Below, one piece after another: positions 45,614-54,768 of a stretch of DNA of 64,000 nt. Each line of letters opens with the position of its first letter. Position 1 is the first letter of the stretch. The notes under the pieces were generated by a model, which was not told the DNA's origin, ran no database searches, and worked only from the letters and a program-made list of their open reading frames with translations. Source of the stretch: an uncultured Lewinella sp. (GTDB taxonomy: Bacteria > Bacteroidota > Bacteroidia > Chitinophagales > Saprospiraceae); the NCBI GenBank assembly GCA_937873655.1, contig CALMYQ010000094.1:62001-126000 (forward strand), written 5' to 3'. Position numbers and translations under genes: made by a program.

Positions 45614-47269
45614 TTAATCAATTCTTTGGTAGAAAACGAAACCATTTTTTCTTCCGATCTCTTTCAAGCCGGGCATTTTTTCCAATTCGGCAGTTTTATT
45701 GATCTTGGTCACGACGTAGACCGGCTTGTCCGTTTTACCGGTAAAAAGCCAGTTTTCATCGTAGCTTCGGGGGTCCGAAACGGGTCTTTTCCGGGCGTAA
45801 AACAGGTGAGCGTAGGACTTGTAACCTTTGGTAATGATATAGCAATCCTCATCAGCTTTCGCGGTAAAAAACTCAATTGCTGCCCGTTGGGAATACCCCT
45901 CGATCCTGCCGATAAATCCTGCCAGGGTAAGCATGATAAAGACTACCGTCCCGCCAAAAAGGGCAGGCCAGGCTGTCCGCCAATTATTTTTCCGGGCATA
46001 CCGGAAAAAAACGAGCACGGCGGCTAAAAGCAGGAATCCGGCTCCAGCCTCCCAGCCCGTCCAGCGCACGGCAGCATCCAGGTTAGCCTTTCCGAAAGGA
46101 TCTTTGATCAAAAATTTCCATCGTTCGGCATTTCTGGCGGCAAACGGCAGGATTATGGTGGCCGCCATATAAACGCCGCCTATCATCCATAACCCCAATT
46201 TCATCCACCGGCTGAGCGCAAGCTTGTTCCCGGTAATTTTATCCATGACCAGCGCCGCCAGAAAGGTCAGCGGGAAATAACACATGGAGGAATAATGGAC
46301 GATCTTGGACTGGACGATCGAAAACAGGATCAGGACGACCCAGAACAGGAATTTCATCCACCGCCTGAAATCATTCTGCTGGTCCGTTTCTTCCGCCGGT
46401 TGGGCAAAAAAAGCGCGAATGGCAAAAATGGAAGCGGGGAAACACCCCACCAGCAAAACCGCGAAATGATAGCCAGGAAACCCTTTGTGGCCTGCATCGT
46501 GGGTGCTGAACAGCCGGTATTGGTATCTGTTGAACGCTTCGATAAACCAGGTGCCGTTTTTCAGGGTCTCCGTTCCATACCAGATCAGCGTGACCAGGGT
46601 AGCTGCGAGGGTAAAAAACAGGAATTGCGGTATGTTGACATAAAACCGGAAGCGCTGATGGATCCAGTAAACGCCGAGGGTCAGGCAAACGATCAGGTAG
46701 GCGACCTGGCCCTTGGTGAGAATGCCCATTCCGGTAAAGAATCCGGCCCAGAAAAGATACGTCCAGTAACTCTTCCTCAACGGGATCCCTTCATAGCCGT
46801 TCTTTTTCCAGTGAAACAGCAAAAAGTGATACAGCCCCAGAAAAATAAACAAGTTGAACCAGGGGTCAATGATGCCTGATTTGAAATACAGGAACGGCAG
46901 CACCGAGCCGAAATAGGCGCCTGCCCACAACAAGCCGAACCGATGACTGAAAAACTGACGGCCTATCCGGTAAATAACCACCAGGGTAACTGCCCCGCAA
47001 ACAGCATTCGGAAACCGGGCGGCGAACTCGCCGACACCCATACCGGCCATCGCCAGGGCTTGGAACCAGAAAAACAGCGGCGGTTTTTCCCAGAACGGTT
47101 GAAAATTGATGTAAACCCGGGTATAATCCCTGGTAAGCAGCATTTCACGGCTGATCTCGGCAAAATTGATCTCATCCCAGTCAAAAAGGTGAACGCCGCC
47201 CAGGAAAAGCGTAAAAAAAAGACCGGATATTCCGGCAATCAACAAGGAATATTTCGATTTCTGCCCCAT
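45614..47269 (-). CDS. GT39/ArnT-type membrane glycosyltransferase
   Basis: A 551-residue polytopic protein with about ten to twelve helices and a soluble C-terminal part (about 450-551). The first external loop has DWDEINFAEISREML, the Asp-Glu motif of GT-C enzymes that use polyprenyl-phosphate sugars (ArnT and protein mannosyltransferases), followed by INFQPFWEKPPLFFWFQAL. The acceptor is not known: lipid A, surface protein or glycan are all possible. It lies 20 bases downstream of a 2OG oxygenase gene, which suggests a joint modification. Confidence 0.85.
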   Translation of the reverse strand: MGQKSKYSLLIAGISGLFFTLFLGGVHLFDWDEINFAEISREMLLTRDYTRVYINFQPFWEKPPLFFWFQALAMAGMGVGEFAARFPNAVCGAVTLVVIYRIGRQFFSHRFGLLWAGAYFGSVLPFLYFKSGIIDPWFNLFIFLGLYHFLLFHWKKNGYEGIPLRKSYWTYLFWAGFFTGMGILTKGQVAYLIVCLTLGVYWIHQRFRFYVNIPQFLFFTLAATLVTLIWYGTETLKNGTWFIEAFNRYQYRLFSTHDAGHKGFPGYHFAVLLVGCFPASIFAIRAFFAQPAEETDQQNDFRRWMKFLFWVVLILFSIVQSKIVHYSSMCYFPLTFLAALVMDKITGNKLALSRWMKLGLWMIGGVYMAATIILPFAARNAERWKFLIKDPFGKANLDAAVRWTGWEAGAGFLLLAAVLVFFRYARKNNWRTAWPALFGGTVVFIMLTLAGFIGRIEGYSQRAAIEFFTAKADEDCYIITKGYKSYAHLFYARKRPVSDPRSYDENWLFTGKTDKPVYVVTKINKTAELEKMPGLKEIGRKNGFVFYQRID

Positions 47270-47289
47270 GGAAAAGGAAGATTCGGCTT

Positions 47290-48144
47290 TTATTTTTTTC
47301 TGCTGAACAGATTCAGCACTTTGCTCACAAAATCGTCATTGATCCCTAACCACCCCTTGAGCGTGTTGTAAAAGCTGACCAGTTTTTTATCCAGGAAAAT
47401 GAACAGGCCTTTGATCCCGTCATCCGGCCGGGCCCGGTAGTTGGTTGCTTTTTTCCGGGGGGCGGCTGTTTCTTCCGTGAAGTAATAGAGTGCAATGGAC
47501 TTCCGGGTCATGTCTTCCGGGCATTGGATCGGATCCGGCAGGCCGTGGTAGGAATCCTCATCCGTATTGAAGATGACGCAACGATTGAAGACCGGGAGCA
47601 CCTTCCGGGCGCAGGCTTTCATGTCGCGCGTCCAGAGTTCCAGTTCGCCGCGGTATTCCGGCAGCCAGTCTTCATTGAGGTAGACGAGCACGTTTACCCT
47701 GCGCCGCCAATTGCGTTTGTGGGGGTGTACGGTGAAATCGGCATGGATGTTCAAAAAACCGCCGCGCTGGCTCTGGTGCAGACCGCCGCCCTCCAGCGAC
47801 GGATCGGGTTTGAGCCCCTCGATGCCGGTCAGCCGGCTGAGATAGGTTACAAACCTGTCGCAGTTCAGTTCCCGGATCACTTCCTGGAGATAAGGCGGAA
47901 TCATGTCCATTTTGTTCAATCCATGCTTTTTTTCATTGACATGAACATAGTGGATCCACCCCTGGTCTTTCACCTTCGGGAAGGCGTCCATAGCCATTTT
48001 GGCGGCCGGAACCTCCAGAAAGTCTTCAAAAACGGCGTAGGGATAAGGGTGTGCAGATTGATAGGTCCCGGCTTTTTCAGCAAAGACCGCTTCCCATTTG
48101 TCGTGGTTGAGGATCACCTGGCGGGTAGCTGCTTCCTGAGTCAT
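47290..48144 (-). CDS. 2-oxoglutarate/Fe(II) dioxygenase
   Basis: A 284-residue cytoplasmic protein with a double-stranded beta-helix. The metal triad fits FLNIHADFTVHP (His and Asp, about 133-135) and DSYHGLPDP (second His, about 200). The 2OG-binding Arg lies in TRKSIALYYFTEE. NVLVYLNEDWLPEYRGELELW is the family core of the 2OG-FeII_Oxy_3 group, which includes prolyl and sugar hydroxylases. The substrate is not evident. Its promoter and the 20-base gap imply cotranscription with the glycosyltransferase. Confidence 0.87.
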   Translation of the reverse strand: MTQEAATRQVILNHDKWEAVFAEKAGTYQSAHPYPYAVFEDFLEVPAAKMAMDAFPKVKDQGWIHYVHVNEKKHGLNKMDMIPPYLQEVIRELNCDRFVTYLSRLTGIEGLKPDPSLEGGGLHQSQRGGFLNIHADFTVHPHKRNWRRRVNVLVYLNEDWLPEYRGELELWTRDMKACARKVLPVFNRCVIFNTDEDSYHGLPDPIQCPEDMTRKSIALYYFTEETAAPRKKATNYRARPDDGIKGLFIFLDKKLVSFYNTLKGWLGINDDFVSKVLNLFSRKK

Positions 48145-48167
48145 TATTCAAATTTAAGAATGATGGG

Positions 48168-48175
48168 CAAAGATA
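48168..48175 (-). promoter_or_regulatory. -7 promoter element for the 2OG oxygenase/GT39 unit
   Basis: TATCTTTG on the minus strand fits TAnnTTTG, 24 bases before the ATG at 48144. Confidence 0.6.
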
Positions 48176-48187
48176 AGGGAAATCGGT

Positions 48188-48916
48188 TTACCGCCCCCAT
48201 TTTTCCAGCTGGTTCAGGACCGCAGAAAAATCCTTGGGGACGGGTGATTGAAAAGTAATCTCCTCTCCGCTGACCGGATGCGTGAGGGTCAGGGTATGGG
48301 CATGCAGGGGCGTTCGGGTAAGCAATGGCCGCTCTTCCTGGTCTTTTCCCATACTGAATCCCTTCTTTTTAAAGGCAGACAGGTACAATTCCTTCCGGGG
48401 CCCGTACATCGGATCAACGGCAAGCGGAAATCCTATGGATTGAAAGTGGACCCGGATCTGGTGGGTTCGCCCCGTTTTCAGGTCTGCCTCCACCAGGGTA
48501 TAGTGATGGAACCGTTCAACGACCTGGTAAAGGGTCAGGGCCGGCTTGCCTTTCGGATGTGTTACCATTTTGCCCGATTGGCCGGGATGTTGAGCTATGG
48601 GCAGGTCAATTGCTCCCTGATCATCGGGGAGCCTGCCGTCCAGCAGAGCAAGGTATTTTTTATCTGCGGTTCTGTGCTCAAACTGAAGCGACACCTCGCG
48701 GTGAGCCGCCTCGGAAAGGGCAAACAGAATGACGCCGGAAGTATCCCGGTCCAGCCGGTGAAGGACCCAGACCTTTCCGACCGTTTTTTCGAGCCAATGC
48801 TGAAGGTTCGGTTTTTCGGGTTCGTAACGATCCGGGATCGACAACCACCCCGGCGGCTTGTCAACAGCGAGCAGGTGGTCGTCTTTGTATAAAATCTCAA
48901 TTTGATTCTTTGCCAT
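48188..48916 (-). CDS. RluA family pseudouridine synthase
   Basis: Isomerises uridine to pseudouridine in structured RNA; 242 residues. The catalytic motif is VLHRLDRDTSGVILFA (Asp about 56), with KPPGWLSIP upstream and LKTGRTHQIRVHFQSIG and PLAVDPMYG downstream. There is no S4 domain. Which rRNA or tRNA position it modifies cannot be read. It is 24 bases after the asparaginase-like gene, in a Tex-asparaginase-RluA run. Confidence 0.93.
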   Translation of the reverse strand: MAKNQIEILYKDDHLLAVDKPPGWLSIPDRYEPEKPNLQHWLEKTVGKVWVLHRLDRDTSGVILFALSEAAHREVSLQFEHRTADKKYLALLDGRLPDDQGAIDLPIAQHPGQSGKMVTHPKGKPALTLYQVVERFHHYTLVEADLKTGRTHQIRVHFQSIGFPLAVDPMYGPRKELYLSAFKKKGFSMGKDQEERPLLTRTPLHAHTLTLTHPVSGEEITFQSPVPKDFSAVLNQLEKWGR

Positions 48917-48940
48917 TTCCGGTCTATGCCTTGTGTATGG

Positions 48941-49450
48941 TTATTCCAGCAGGAATTCTCCGCCGAGTTCTTCAAAAAAGCCTGTTTTTTTATTTTTCCG
49001 GACATTATTCCAGTCAAAAAACCGGCCGTTCATGGCCACGTATATGCCCGGTTGCAGCACCTGCACAAATGCGATTGCGGCGCCGAGGTTGAAAAATCCA
49101 TCTGATGAATTGCCGAAGGCATAAGGGATCATAGCGCCCGTTATTACAATCGTCTTATCCTCAATGCCGGCATTGGCGAGGTGCCGGGCCGTTTCAACCA
49201 TGGTATCGGTTCCGTGGGTCAGCACGATCCGGTCGGCTTCAGCCCGCCTGCAATTGTAGGCGATGATCTCCCGGTCGGCTTCGGTCATTTTAAGACTGTC
49301 CAGCATCATCAGGGTTTTGACATCGATATCCACGGTGCAACGCCCCCGGTCAAACATTTTCGGCAAATGGGTATCCTTGAAATACAAGGTGCCGTCAATG
49401 AAATTATATTCTTTATCGAAAGTGCCGCCGGTTACAAAAACCTGGATCAT
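48941..49450 (-). CDS. half-size asparaginase-domain protein
   Basis: A 169-residue protein equal to the N-terminal domain of type I/II L-asparaginases, with both catalytic threonine motifs: VFVTGGTFDK (about 4-13) and VLTHGTDTMVETA (about 75-87), plus TGAMIPYAFGNSSDG. The C-terminal domain of full enzymes (about 330 residues) is absent; the end FDWNNVRKNKKTGFFEELGG is characteristic of this short family, so it is not a truncation. Activity is uncertain. The ATG at 49450 is used; it is 5 bases after the tex stop. Confidence 0.85.
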   Translation of the reverse strand: MIQVFVTGGTFDKEYNFIDGTLYFKDTHLPKMFDRGRCTVDIDVKTLMMLDSLKMTEADREIIAYNCRRAEADRIVLTHGTDTMVETARHLANAGIEDKTIVITGAMIPYAFGNSSDGFFNLGAAIAFVQVLQPGIYVAMNGRFFDWNNVRKNKKTGFFEELGGEFLLE

Positions 49451-49455
49451 AATGT

Positions 49456-51582
49456 TCAATTTACGTCTTTCATGGTCAGCTGGATCCTTTTTCGCTGGTA
49501 GTCGATCTCCAGTATCCTGACCGTAACCGCCTGGTGCAGTTTGACCACGTCGGCCGGATTTTTCACAAACCGGTTGGCCAGTTGAGAAACATGGACCAAT
49601 CCGCTTTCTTTCACCCCGATGTCCACAAATGCCCCGAAATTGGTGATGTTGTTGACGATGCCGGGCAAGACCATTCCCGGCCGAAGGTCGTCAATTGACC
49701 GGACTGCTGCAAATTCGAAAGCCTTGGCTTCGCCTCTCGGGTCGAGGCCGGGTTTCTCCATCTCCCTGACGATATCGTTCAGGGTAGGCAACCCGACCTG
49801 CTCGTCGGTGTACCGCCGAAGATCGATCTGTTTGACCAGTTTCGGGTTCCGGATCAATTCCTCCACGCCGACCCCCAGGTCAGCCGCCATCTGGGCCACC
49901 AGGTGGTACCGTTCGGGGTGGACTGCCGTATTGTCCAACGGATTTTTCCCATCCCGGATGCGCAGGAAACCGGCGCATTGCTCAAACGACTTATCGCCCA
50001 TGCGAGGTACTTTTTTCAAAGCCTCCCTGGATTTGAACGTACCGTTTTCTTTCCGGAAAGTCACAATATTGGCAGCCAGTACGGGCCCCAGGCCTGATAC
50101 GTAGGTCAACAATTCCTTGCTGGCCGTATTGACATTGATCCCCACCGAGTTCACGCAACTTTCCACCACTTTGTCCAGGTTTTCTTTCAGCAAGGGCTGG
50201 TTGACATCGTGCTGGTACTGGCCAACGCCTATGGACTTCGGGTCGATCTTGACGAGCTCAGCCAGCGGGTCAACCAGCCTGCGGCCGATGGAAACCGCGC
50301 CGCGGACCGTCAGGTCATAATCCGGGAATTCTTCGCGGGCCACTTCGGAAGCAGAGTAGATGGAAGCCCCGGCCTCATTGACCATGAATATTTCGACCTT
50401 ACGCCCGAATTCCGTGGCTTTGCATACATCCTGGGTTTCCCTGCCCGCCGTACCGTTACCGACGGCGATGGCATCAATCCTGTATTTTTCAACCAGGTCA
50501 GCCAGCACTCTTTTTGCTATAAAATCTTCATTCTGAGGCGGGTGCGGATAGATGGTATCGTTGTGGAGCAAATGTCCGTTCTCATCCAGACAAACGATCT
50601 TGCAGCCGGTCCGGAAGCCGGGATCAATGCCCAATACCCGTTTCTGTCCGAGCGGCGGAGCCAGGAGCAACTGCCGGAGATTGACCGTGAACACGTTAAT
50701 GGCCTCAAGGTCGGCCTTTTCCTTGGAGGAATGCCGGAATTCGGTTTCAATCGATGGCGCCAGCAGCCGCTGATAAGCATCCAGGACAGCCGTCCGGACC
50801 TGATCGCTGGCGGCGCCGAATCCCTTCACAAAAAGCTTTGTCAGTGCGGGAAGGGCAGCCTCTTCGTCGGGCTCAATGACCACCCGCAGGAATCCTTCAT
50901 CCTCACCGCGCCTGATGGCCAGCAGCCTGTGCGAAGGGCATTTGGCGAGCGGCTCGCTAAAGTCGAAATAATCCCGGTATTTGCTCCCTTCCTCTTCTTT
51001 GCCGCGGGCAACCTTGGATCGGATTACAGCTTCCTTTGAAAACACCTGCCGGGTTCGGTTCCGCGCCTTTTCATCCTCATTTACCCACTCGGCAATGATG
51101 TCGCGGGCGCCCTGGAGCGCGTCTTCCACGTCCGCCACTTCACCGCCGATAAAGGGCTGGGCCAGCCGGTTGAGATCATGGCGGTCCTGGGCGAACAAGG
51201 CCTGTGCCAGGGGCTCCAGTCCTTTTTCCTTCGCGATGGTGGCTTTTGTGCGCCTTTTCGGCCGGTAAGGCAGGTAAATGTCTTCCAGTTCTGTCAGGTT
51301 GAAACAGGATCCGATCCGCTTTTTCAGGTCGGGAGTCATTTTACCCTGTTCGTCGATGGAAGCCAGGATGACTTCTTTGCGTTTTTCCAGGTCGCCAATC
51401 CTTTTGGATTCCTTCTGGATGGCGTGAATTTCCGTTTCATCGAGGGAGCCGGTAGCTTCTTTCCGATAGCGGGCGATGAAGGGTACGGTAGCCCCTCCAT
51501 CCAGTAATTGCAACGTATTTTTAACCTTATGGGCCGGCAAAGACAAGGATCCGGCGATGAACTGAACAAAATCTAGCGCCAT
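49456..51582 (-). CDS. tex: Tex family S1 RNA-binding protein
   Basis: Conserved transcription accessory and RNA-binding protein, 708 residues, slightly shorter than the common 720-780. Visible parts are the N-terminal helical region (ATVPFIARYRKEATGSLDE), an RNase H-like YqgF domain (VLGIDPGFRTGCKIVCLD, about 318), helix-hairpin-helix segments (NTASKELLTYVSGLGPVLAANIV), and an S1 domain at the end (GMVLPGIVNNITNFGAFVDIG, about 630). First gene of a tex, asparaginase-like and RluA run with a promoter just upstream. Confidence 0.96.
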   Translation of the reverse strand: MALDFVQFIAGSLSLPAHKVKNTLQLLDGGATVPFIARYRKEATGSLDETEIHAIQKESKRIGDLEKRKEVILASIDEQGKMTPDLKKRIGSCFNLTELEDIYLPYRPKRRTKATIAKEKGLEPLAQALFAQDRHDLNRLAQPFIGGEVADVEDALQGARDIIAEWVNEDEKARNRTRQVFSKEAVIRSKVARGKEEEGSKYRDYFDFSEPLAKCPSHRLLAIRRGEDEGFLRVVIEPDEEAALPALTKLFVKGFGAASDQVRTAVLDAYQRLLAPSIETEFRHSSKEKADLEAINVFTVNLRQLLLAPPLGQKRVLGIDPGFRTGCKIVCLDENGHLLHNDTIYPHPPQNEDFIAKRVLADLVEKYRIDAIAVGNGTAGRETQDVCKATEFGRKVEIFMVNEAGASIYSASEVAREEFPDYDLTVRGAVSIGRRLVDPLAELVKIDPKSIGVGQYQHDVNQPLLKENLDKVVESCVNSVGINVNTASKELLTYVSGLGPVLAANIVTFRKENGTFKSREALKKVPRMGDKSFEQCAGFLRIRDGKNPLDNTAVHPERYHLVAQMAADLGVGVEELIRNPKLVKQIDLRRYTDEQVGLPTLNDIVREMEKPGLDPRGEAKAFEFAAVRSIDDLRPGMVLPGIVNNITNFGAFVDIGVKESGLVHVSQLANRFVKNPADVVKLHQAVTVRILEIDYQRKRIQLTMKDVN

Positions 51583-51602
51583 GTGCGATTGGAATTGGGT
51601 CG

Positions 51603-51610
51603 CAAAGGTA
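51603..51610 (-). promoter_or_regulatory. -7 promoter element for tex
   Basis: TACCTTTG on the minus strand fits TAnnTTTG, 21 bases before the ATG at 51582. Confidence 0.6.
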
Positions 51611-51628
51611 GAAAAATCGGTTGGGTTT

Positions 51629-51660
51629 CCCGATTCCCCGATTCCTCAGTTCCTCAATTC
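51629..51660. repeat. Octanucleotide tandem repeat, four units
   Basis: CCCGATTC twice, then CTCAGTTC and CTCAATTC: four 8-bp units with drift between the halves. The stop codon of the YeeE/YedE-like gene (51654-51656) is inside the last unit. The array fills the gap to tex. Confidence 0.8.
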
Positions 51661-52100
51661 CTCACCTTAGCGATTTCGCGTTCTTTCCACCAGCCGTAGA
51701 TCCAGACGCCGGACAAGGCGCTGATCAGGGTGACGAGAATAACCGTGTAGCCGCTGCCGATCTGGACGTACAGGGGTCCGGGACAGGCTCCGGTGAAGGT
51801 CCAGCCGATGCCGAAAAGGAAGCCGCCGATGATGACGCCGCGGTGAAATTTCTTGGGTTTCAATACGATCGCTTCTCCGTTCAGGGCCTTGAGCTTGAAT
51901 TTTTTGATCAGGAAAACGGAGACCATGCCGGTAATGACCGCTGTGCCGATGACCCCGTACATATGTATGCTTTCAAGCCGGAACATTTCCTGTATCCTGA
52001 ACCAGGAAATGATTTCAGCCTTGACAAAGATGATGCCGAAGAGGATTCCGGCGATCAGATAACCGTAGTTTGCCTTGAAGGTTTTCATCAGTTCAGCCAT
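51654..52100 (-). CDS. YeeE/YedE-like (DUF6691) membrane protein, second half
   Basis: A 148-residue membrane protein with about four helices. The motif FGIGWTFTGACPGPLYVQIGSG (about 95-116) carries the conserved Cys of YeeE/YedE (TsuA-like) channels, which pass thiosulfate or other reduced-sulfur compounds in the family members studied. It is the smaller partner of the pair; the upstream gene overlaps it by 13 bases. The stop lies in an octamer repeat. Confidence 0.85.
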   Translation of the reverse strand: MAELMKTFKANYGYLIAGILFGIIFVKAEIISWFRIQEMFRLESIHMYGVIGTAVITGMVSVFLIKKFKLKALNGEAIVLKPKKFHRGVIIGGFLFGIGWTFTGACPGPLYVQIGSGYTVILVTLISALSGVWIYGWWKEREIAKVRN

Positions 52101-52657
52101 TTAAGGATGTTGGGCAACAAAAGGTGAGCGCTGAAGAAGCCGCCGGCCATAAAGCACATGGAAGCCACCAATGAAGGCCATTGGAGGTCGGCCAGGCCCA
52201 TGATGGTATGGCCTGAGGTGCACCCTCCGGCGTACCGGGTCCCGAACCCTACCAGGAATCCGCCGATCACAAAAAAGATCAGGCCTTTTAATGAAAAGAG
52301 GTTCTCCCAGGTAAAAATATCCGAGGGCAGCAGTCCTGTAAAGTCCTTAATGCCGAGGTCCTGCAAAGCTGCCGCAGTTTCGGGATTAATGGCCACAGGC
52401 GCCGGATTTTGCATCCAGGTCTGGGCGATGAAGCCGCCGATTATAGCGCCGGTCAGGAAGAAAATATTCCACAAATTATCCCGCCAGTCGTATTTGAAAA
52501 AGCTCAGGCCGGCGGGAACGCAGGCGGCGCATATGTCCCGGAATGAAGACGAAATGCCGAATTTCTTATTGCCCAGCAAGAGCAATGCCGGCACCAGCAG
52601 GCCGATCATAAAGCCCGCCAGGTACCACGGCCAGGGCCGTTGCAACAGTTCCACCAT
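52088..52657 (-). CDS. YeeE/YedE family membrane protein, first half
   Basis: A 189-residue membrane protein with four or five helices and the signature GTRYAGGCTSGHTIMGL (about 143-159), with further Cys residues in DICAACVPAG. Together with the next gene it makes the two halves that are fused in full-length YeeE/YedE channels. Reduced-sulfur transport is inferred from the family; no sulfurtransferase or rhodanese is nearby. The ATG at 52657 is preferred because a perfect promoter element lies just upstream, inside the longer open frame. Confidence 0.85.
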   Translation of the reverse strand: MVELLQRPWPWYLAGFMIGLLVPALLLLGNKKFGISSSFRDICAACVPAGLSFFKYDWRDNLWNIFFLTGAIIGGFIAQTWMQNPAPVAINPETAAALQDLGIKDFTGLLPSDIFTWENLFSLKGLIFFVIGGFLVGFGTRYAGGCTSGHTIMGLADLQWPSLVASMCFMAGGFFSAHLLLPNILKWLN

Positions 52658-52683
52658 GTCAACCAGATTTAGTGATCCGGCGT

Positions 52684-52691
52684 CAAAGGTA
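52684..52691 (-). promoter_or_regulatory. -7 promoter element for the YeeE/YedE pair
   Basis: TACCTTTG on the minus strand fits TAnnTTTG, 27 bases before the ATG at 52657. Confidence 0.6.
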
Positions 52692-52736
52692 AGGATAATA
52701 CCCAATTCCTATTAAAACGATAGGAAATAATTCAGC

Positions 52737-54524
52737 CTACCATAATGCGGCATAAATGGCTGCCAGGATAAGGCAAATAACAAGCGTCATGACCGAAAAG
52801 ACCCGATCTGTCCGGAACATGGCCTTATCCAGTTCGATAGCCTTGGCGTCCGGAACACCCTTGCCGTTGAGCAACCGCACGCACAGCACGAGGGTCAGGG
52901 CCAGAGTGAAAGCCCCCCACCCTACCGAACCGGCCGCAAACGGCTCAACAATCAGCTTAACGCCTGTAACGCCGGCAATGCCCGCCAATACGGCGATCAG
53001 CCCGAGCCGGAAGTTCATGCCAGTATGTTCCTGACCGTCGGCGGCCTTGATCTGCTTGCCTTCAATAATGGATAGGATGACCAGAACAAAAGAACAGATC
53101 AGAAAAGTGATGGCCATCCGGTCGATAAACGGAATTTGCGGGAGCAGCAGTTTGAACGCCGTGGACAGCGGTATGGCCAGGATGACTACGATCACAGCGG
53201 CTTTGGCGGTCGTGCGTTTCCAGAACATGCCGAACAGGAAGATCGCCACAACCCCGGGGCTGATGAAACCGGTGTATTCCTGAATGAACTGGATCACCTG
53301 CCCCAGGTTCCCCAGCAGGGGGCCGAGCAAAGCGCCGATCAGCAGTGCGCCGGCGGCCGATAACTGACCGACCCTGACCTGGGTTTTTTCAGAAGCTTCC
53401 GGATTGATCAGTTCTTTATAAATATCCAGGGTAAAAATCGTGGATGCGCTATTGACCATAGAACTGATGGAAGATCCGATCGCGGCCACCAAAGCGGCAA
53501 AGGTCAGTCCTTTGAAACCGATCCCGACGTAATTATTGAGCACCCATGGAAAAGCCTCGTCCGCTTTGTGGATATCCGCATTCAATACAAAGGCGGCAAT
53601 GCCGGGTACGATCACAATGATCGGCATCAGGATCTTGAGGAAGGCTGCAAAGGCAACACCCCGTTGGGCCTCGCCGAGATTTTTGGAGGCCAGCGCCCTT
53701 TGGATGATGTACTGGTTGTTGCCCCAGTAATAAATATTGGCGATCCACATACCGCCCAGCAATACCCCGATTCCGGGCAACAGGTTATACGACGACAGGG
53801 TGTTGCCGGAAAGCCGTTCGGTATAGGTATCAGACGTTGAGAAAATCATATTGAAGCGTTCGGGCGTTTTCTCGTAGAGGACGTCCAACCCATGGAAAAA
53901 ACTGCCGTCGCCGACCGCTGAAACCACAAAGTAGGAAGCCAGGAAGCCGCCGAAGATCAGGACCACCACCTGTACGACATCCGTCCAGACCACGGCTTTC
54001 AAACCGCCGAAGATAGAAAAGGAAGCCGAGTATATCACCAGCCCCAGAATGCCGATGAACAGCGGAATGCCCATCAGGTTTTTGATGGCCAGGCCGCCGA
54101 GGTACAACACGGAGGTAATGTTGATCAAAACGAACAGCGCGACCCAGAAAACGGACATGATGGTGCGAACTGTTCTGTTGTAGCGCATTTCCAGGAACTG
54201 GGGCATGGTATAAATGCCTTTTTTCAGGAAAACAGGGAGAAAATATTTCGCTACCAGGATCAGGGTAATGGCCGCCATAAGCTCATAGGAAGCGATTGCC
54301 AAACCGATCTCAAACCCGGATCCGTTCATCCCCATGATCTGTTCTGTGGAAATATTGGAAGCGATGAGGGAGCCGCCTACCGCCCACCAGGGCAGGGCTT
54401 TGCTGGCCAGAAAATAATCCTGTGCGCTTTCCGTTTTTTCCCGGTTGGCGATCCAGACGCCGAACCCCATCATGGCCAGGATATAGCCGAAGAACACAAT
54501 CAGGTCAATTGTCGGAAGTTGCAT
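52737..54524 (-). CDS. sodium/solute symporter (SSS family, SGLT-like)
   Basis: A 595-residue inner-membrane symporter with about 14 helices. The N-terminal part has ALPWWAVGGSLIASNISTEQIMGMNGSGF (sodium-site helix, about 43-71), YTMPQFLEMRYNRTVRT and FGGLKAVVWTDVVQ; the middle has AALVAAIGSSISSMVNSASTIFTLDIY (about 345-371). This is the pattern of the sugar-type branch, close to vSGLT. The solute cannot be fixed; galactose, glucose or myo-inositol are typical. It stands alone, not in a sugar operon. Confidence 0.92.
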   Translation of the reverse strand: MQLPTIDLIVFFGYILAMMGFGVWIANREKTESAQDYFLASKALPWWAVGGSLIASNISTEQIMGMNGSGFEIGLAIASYELMAAITLILVAKYFLPVFLKKGIYTMPQFLEMRYNRTVRTIMSVFWVALFVLINITSVLYLGGLAIKNLMGIPLFIGILGLVIYSASFSIFGGLKAVVWTDVVQVVVLIFGGFLASYFVVSAVGDGSFFHGLDVLYEKTPERFNMIFSTSDTYTERLSGNTLSSYNLLPGIGVLLGGMWIANIYYWGNNQYIIQRALASKNLGEAQRGVAFAAFLKILMPIIVIVPGIAAFVLNADIHKADEAFPWVLNNYVGIGFKGLTFAALVAAIGSSISSMVNSASTIFTLDIYKELINPEASEKTQVRVGQLSAAGALLIGALLGPLLGNLGQVIQFIQEYTGFISPGVVAIFLFGMFWKRTTAKAAVIVVILAIPLSTAFKLLLPQIPFIDRMAITFLICSFVLVILSIIEGKQIKAADGQEHTGMNFRLGLIAVLAGIAGVTGVKLIVEPFAAGSVGWGAFTLALTLVLCVRLLNGKGVPDAKAIELDKAMFRTDRVFSVMTLVICLILAAIYAALW

Positions 54525-54768
54525 TTAAAGTTGGTTTGTGTTTAATGCGTTTCAATTTGATGGTCGAAAAATAGAAAATAAAATACATCCTGTCCGGAAT
54601 ATCGCCTTAATTTTACATCTGCCCAGGTGGAATGTGCAATTTTAATGCAAGCCGGAATGCAGCTATTTCCTGTTTGCGACGTTTGTATTGATGAAAGGGC
54701 CGGCTTATCGAAGATTGAAGCAGGGAAAATCACCTGAGCGATAGCTTGCCGTGAGATTACAGCCGTAG

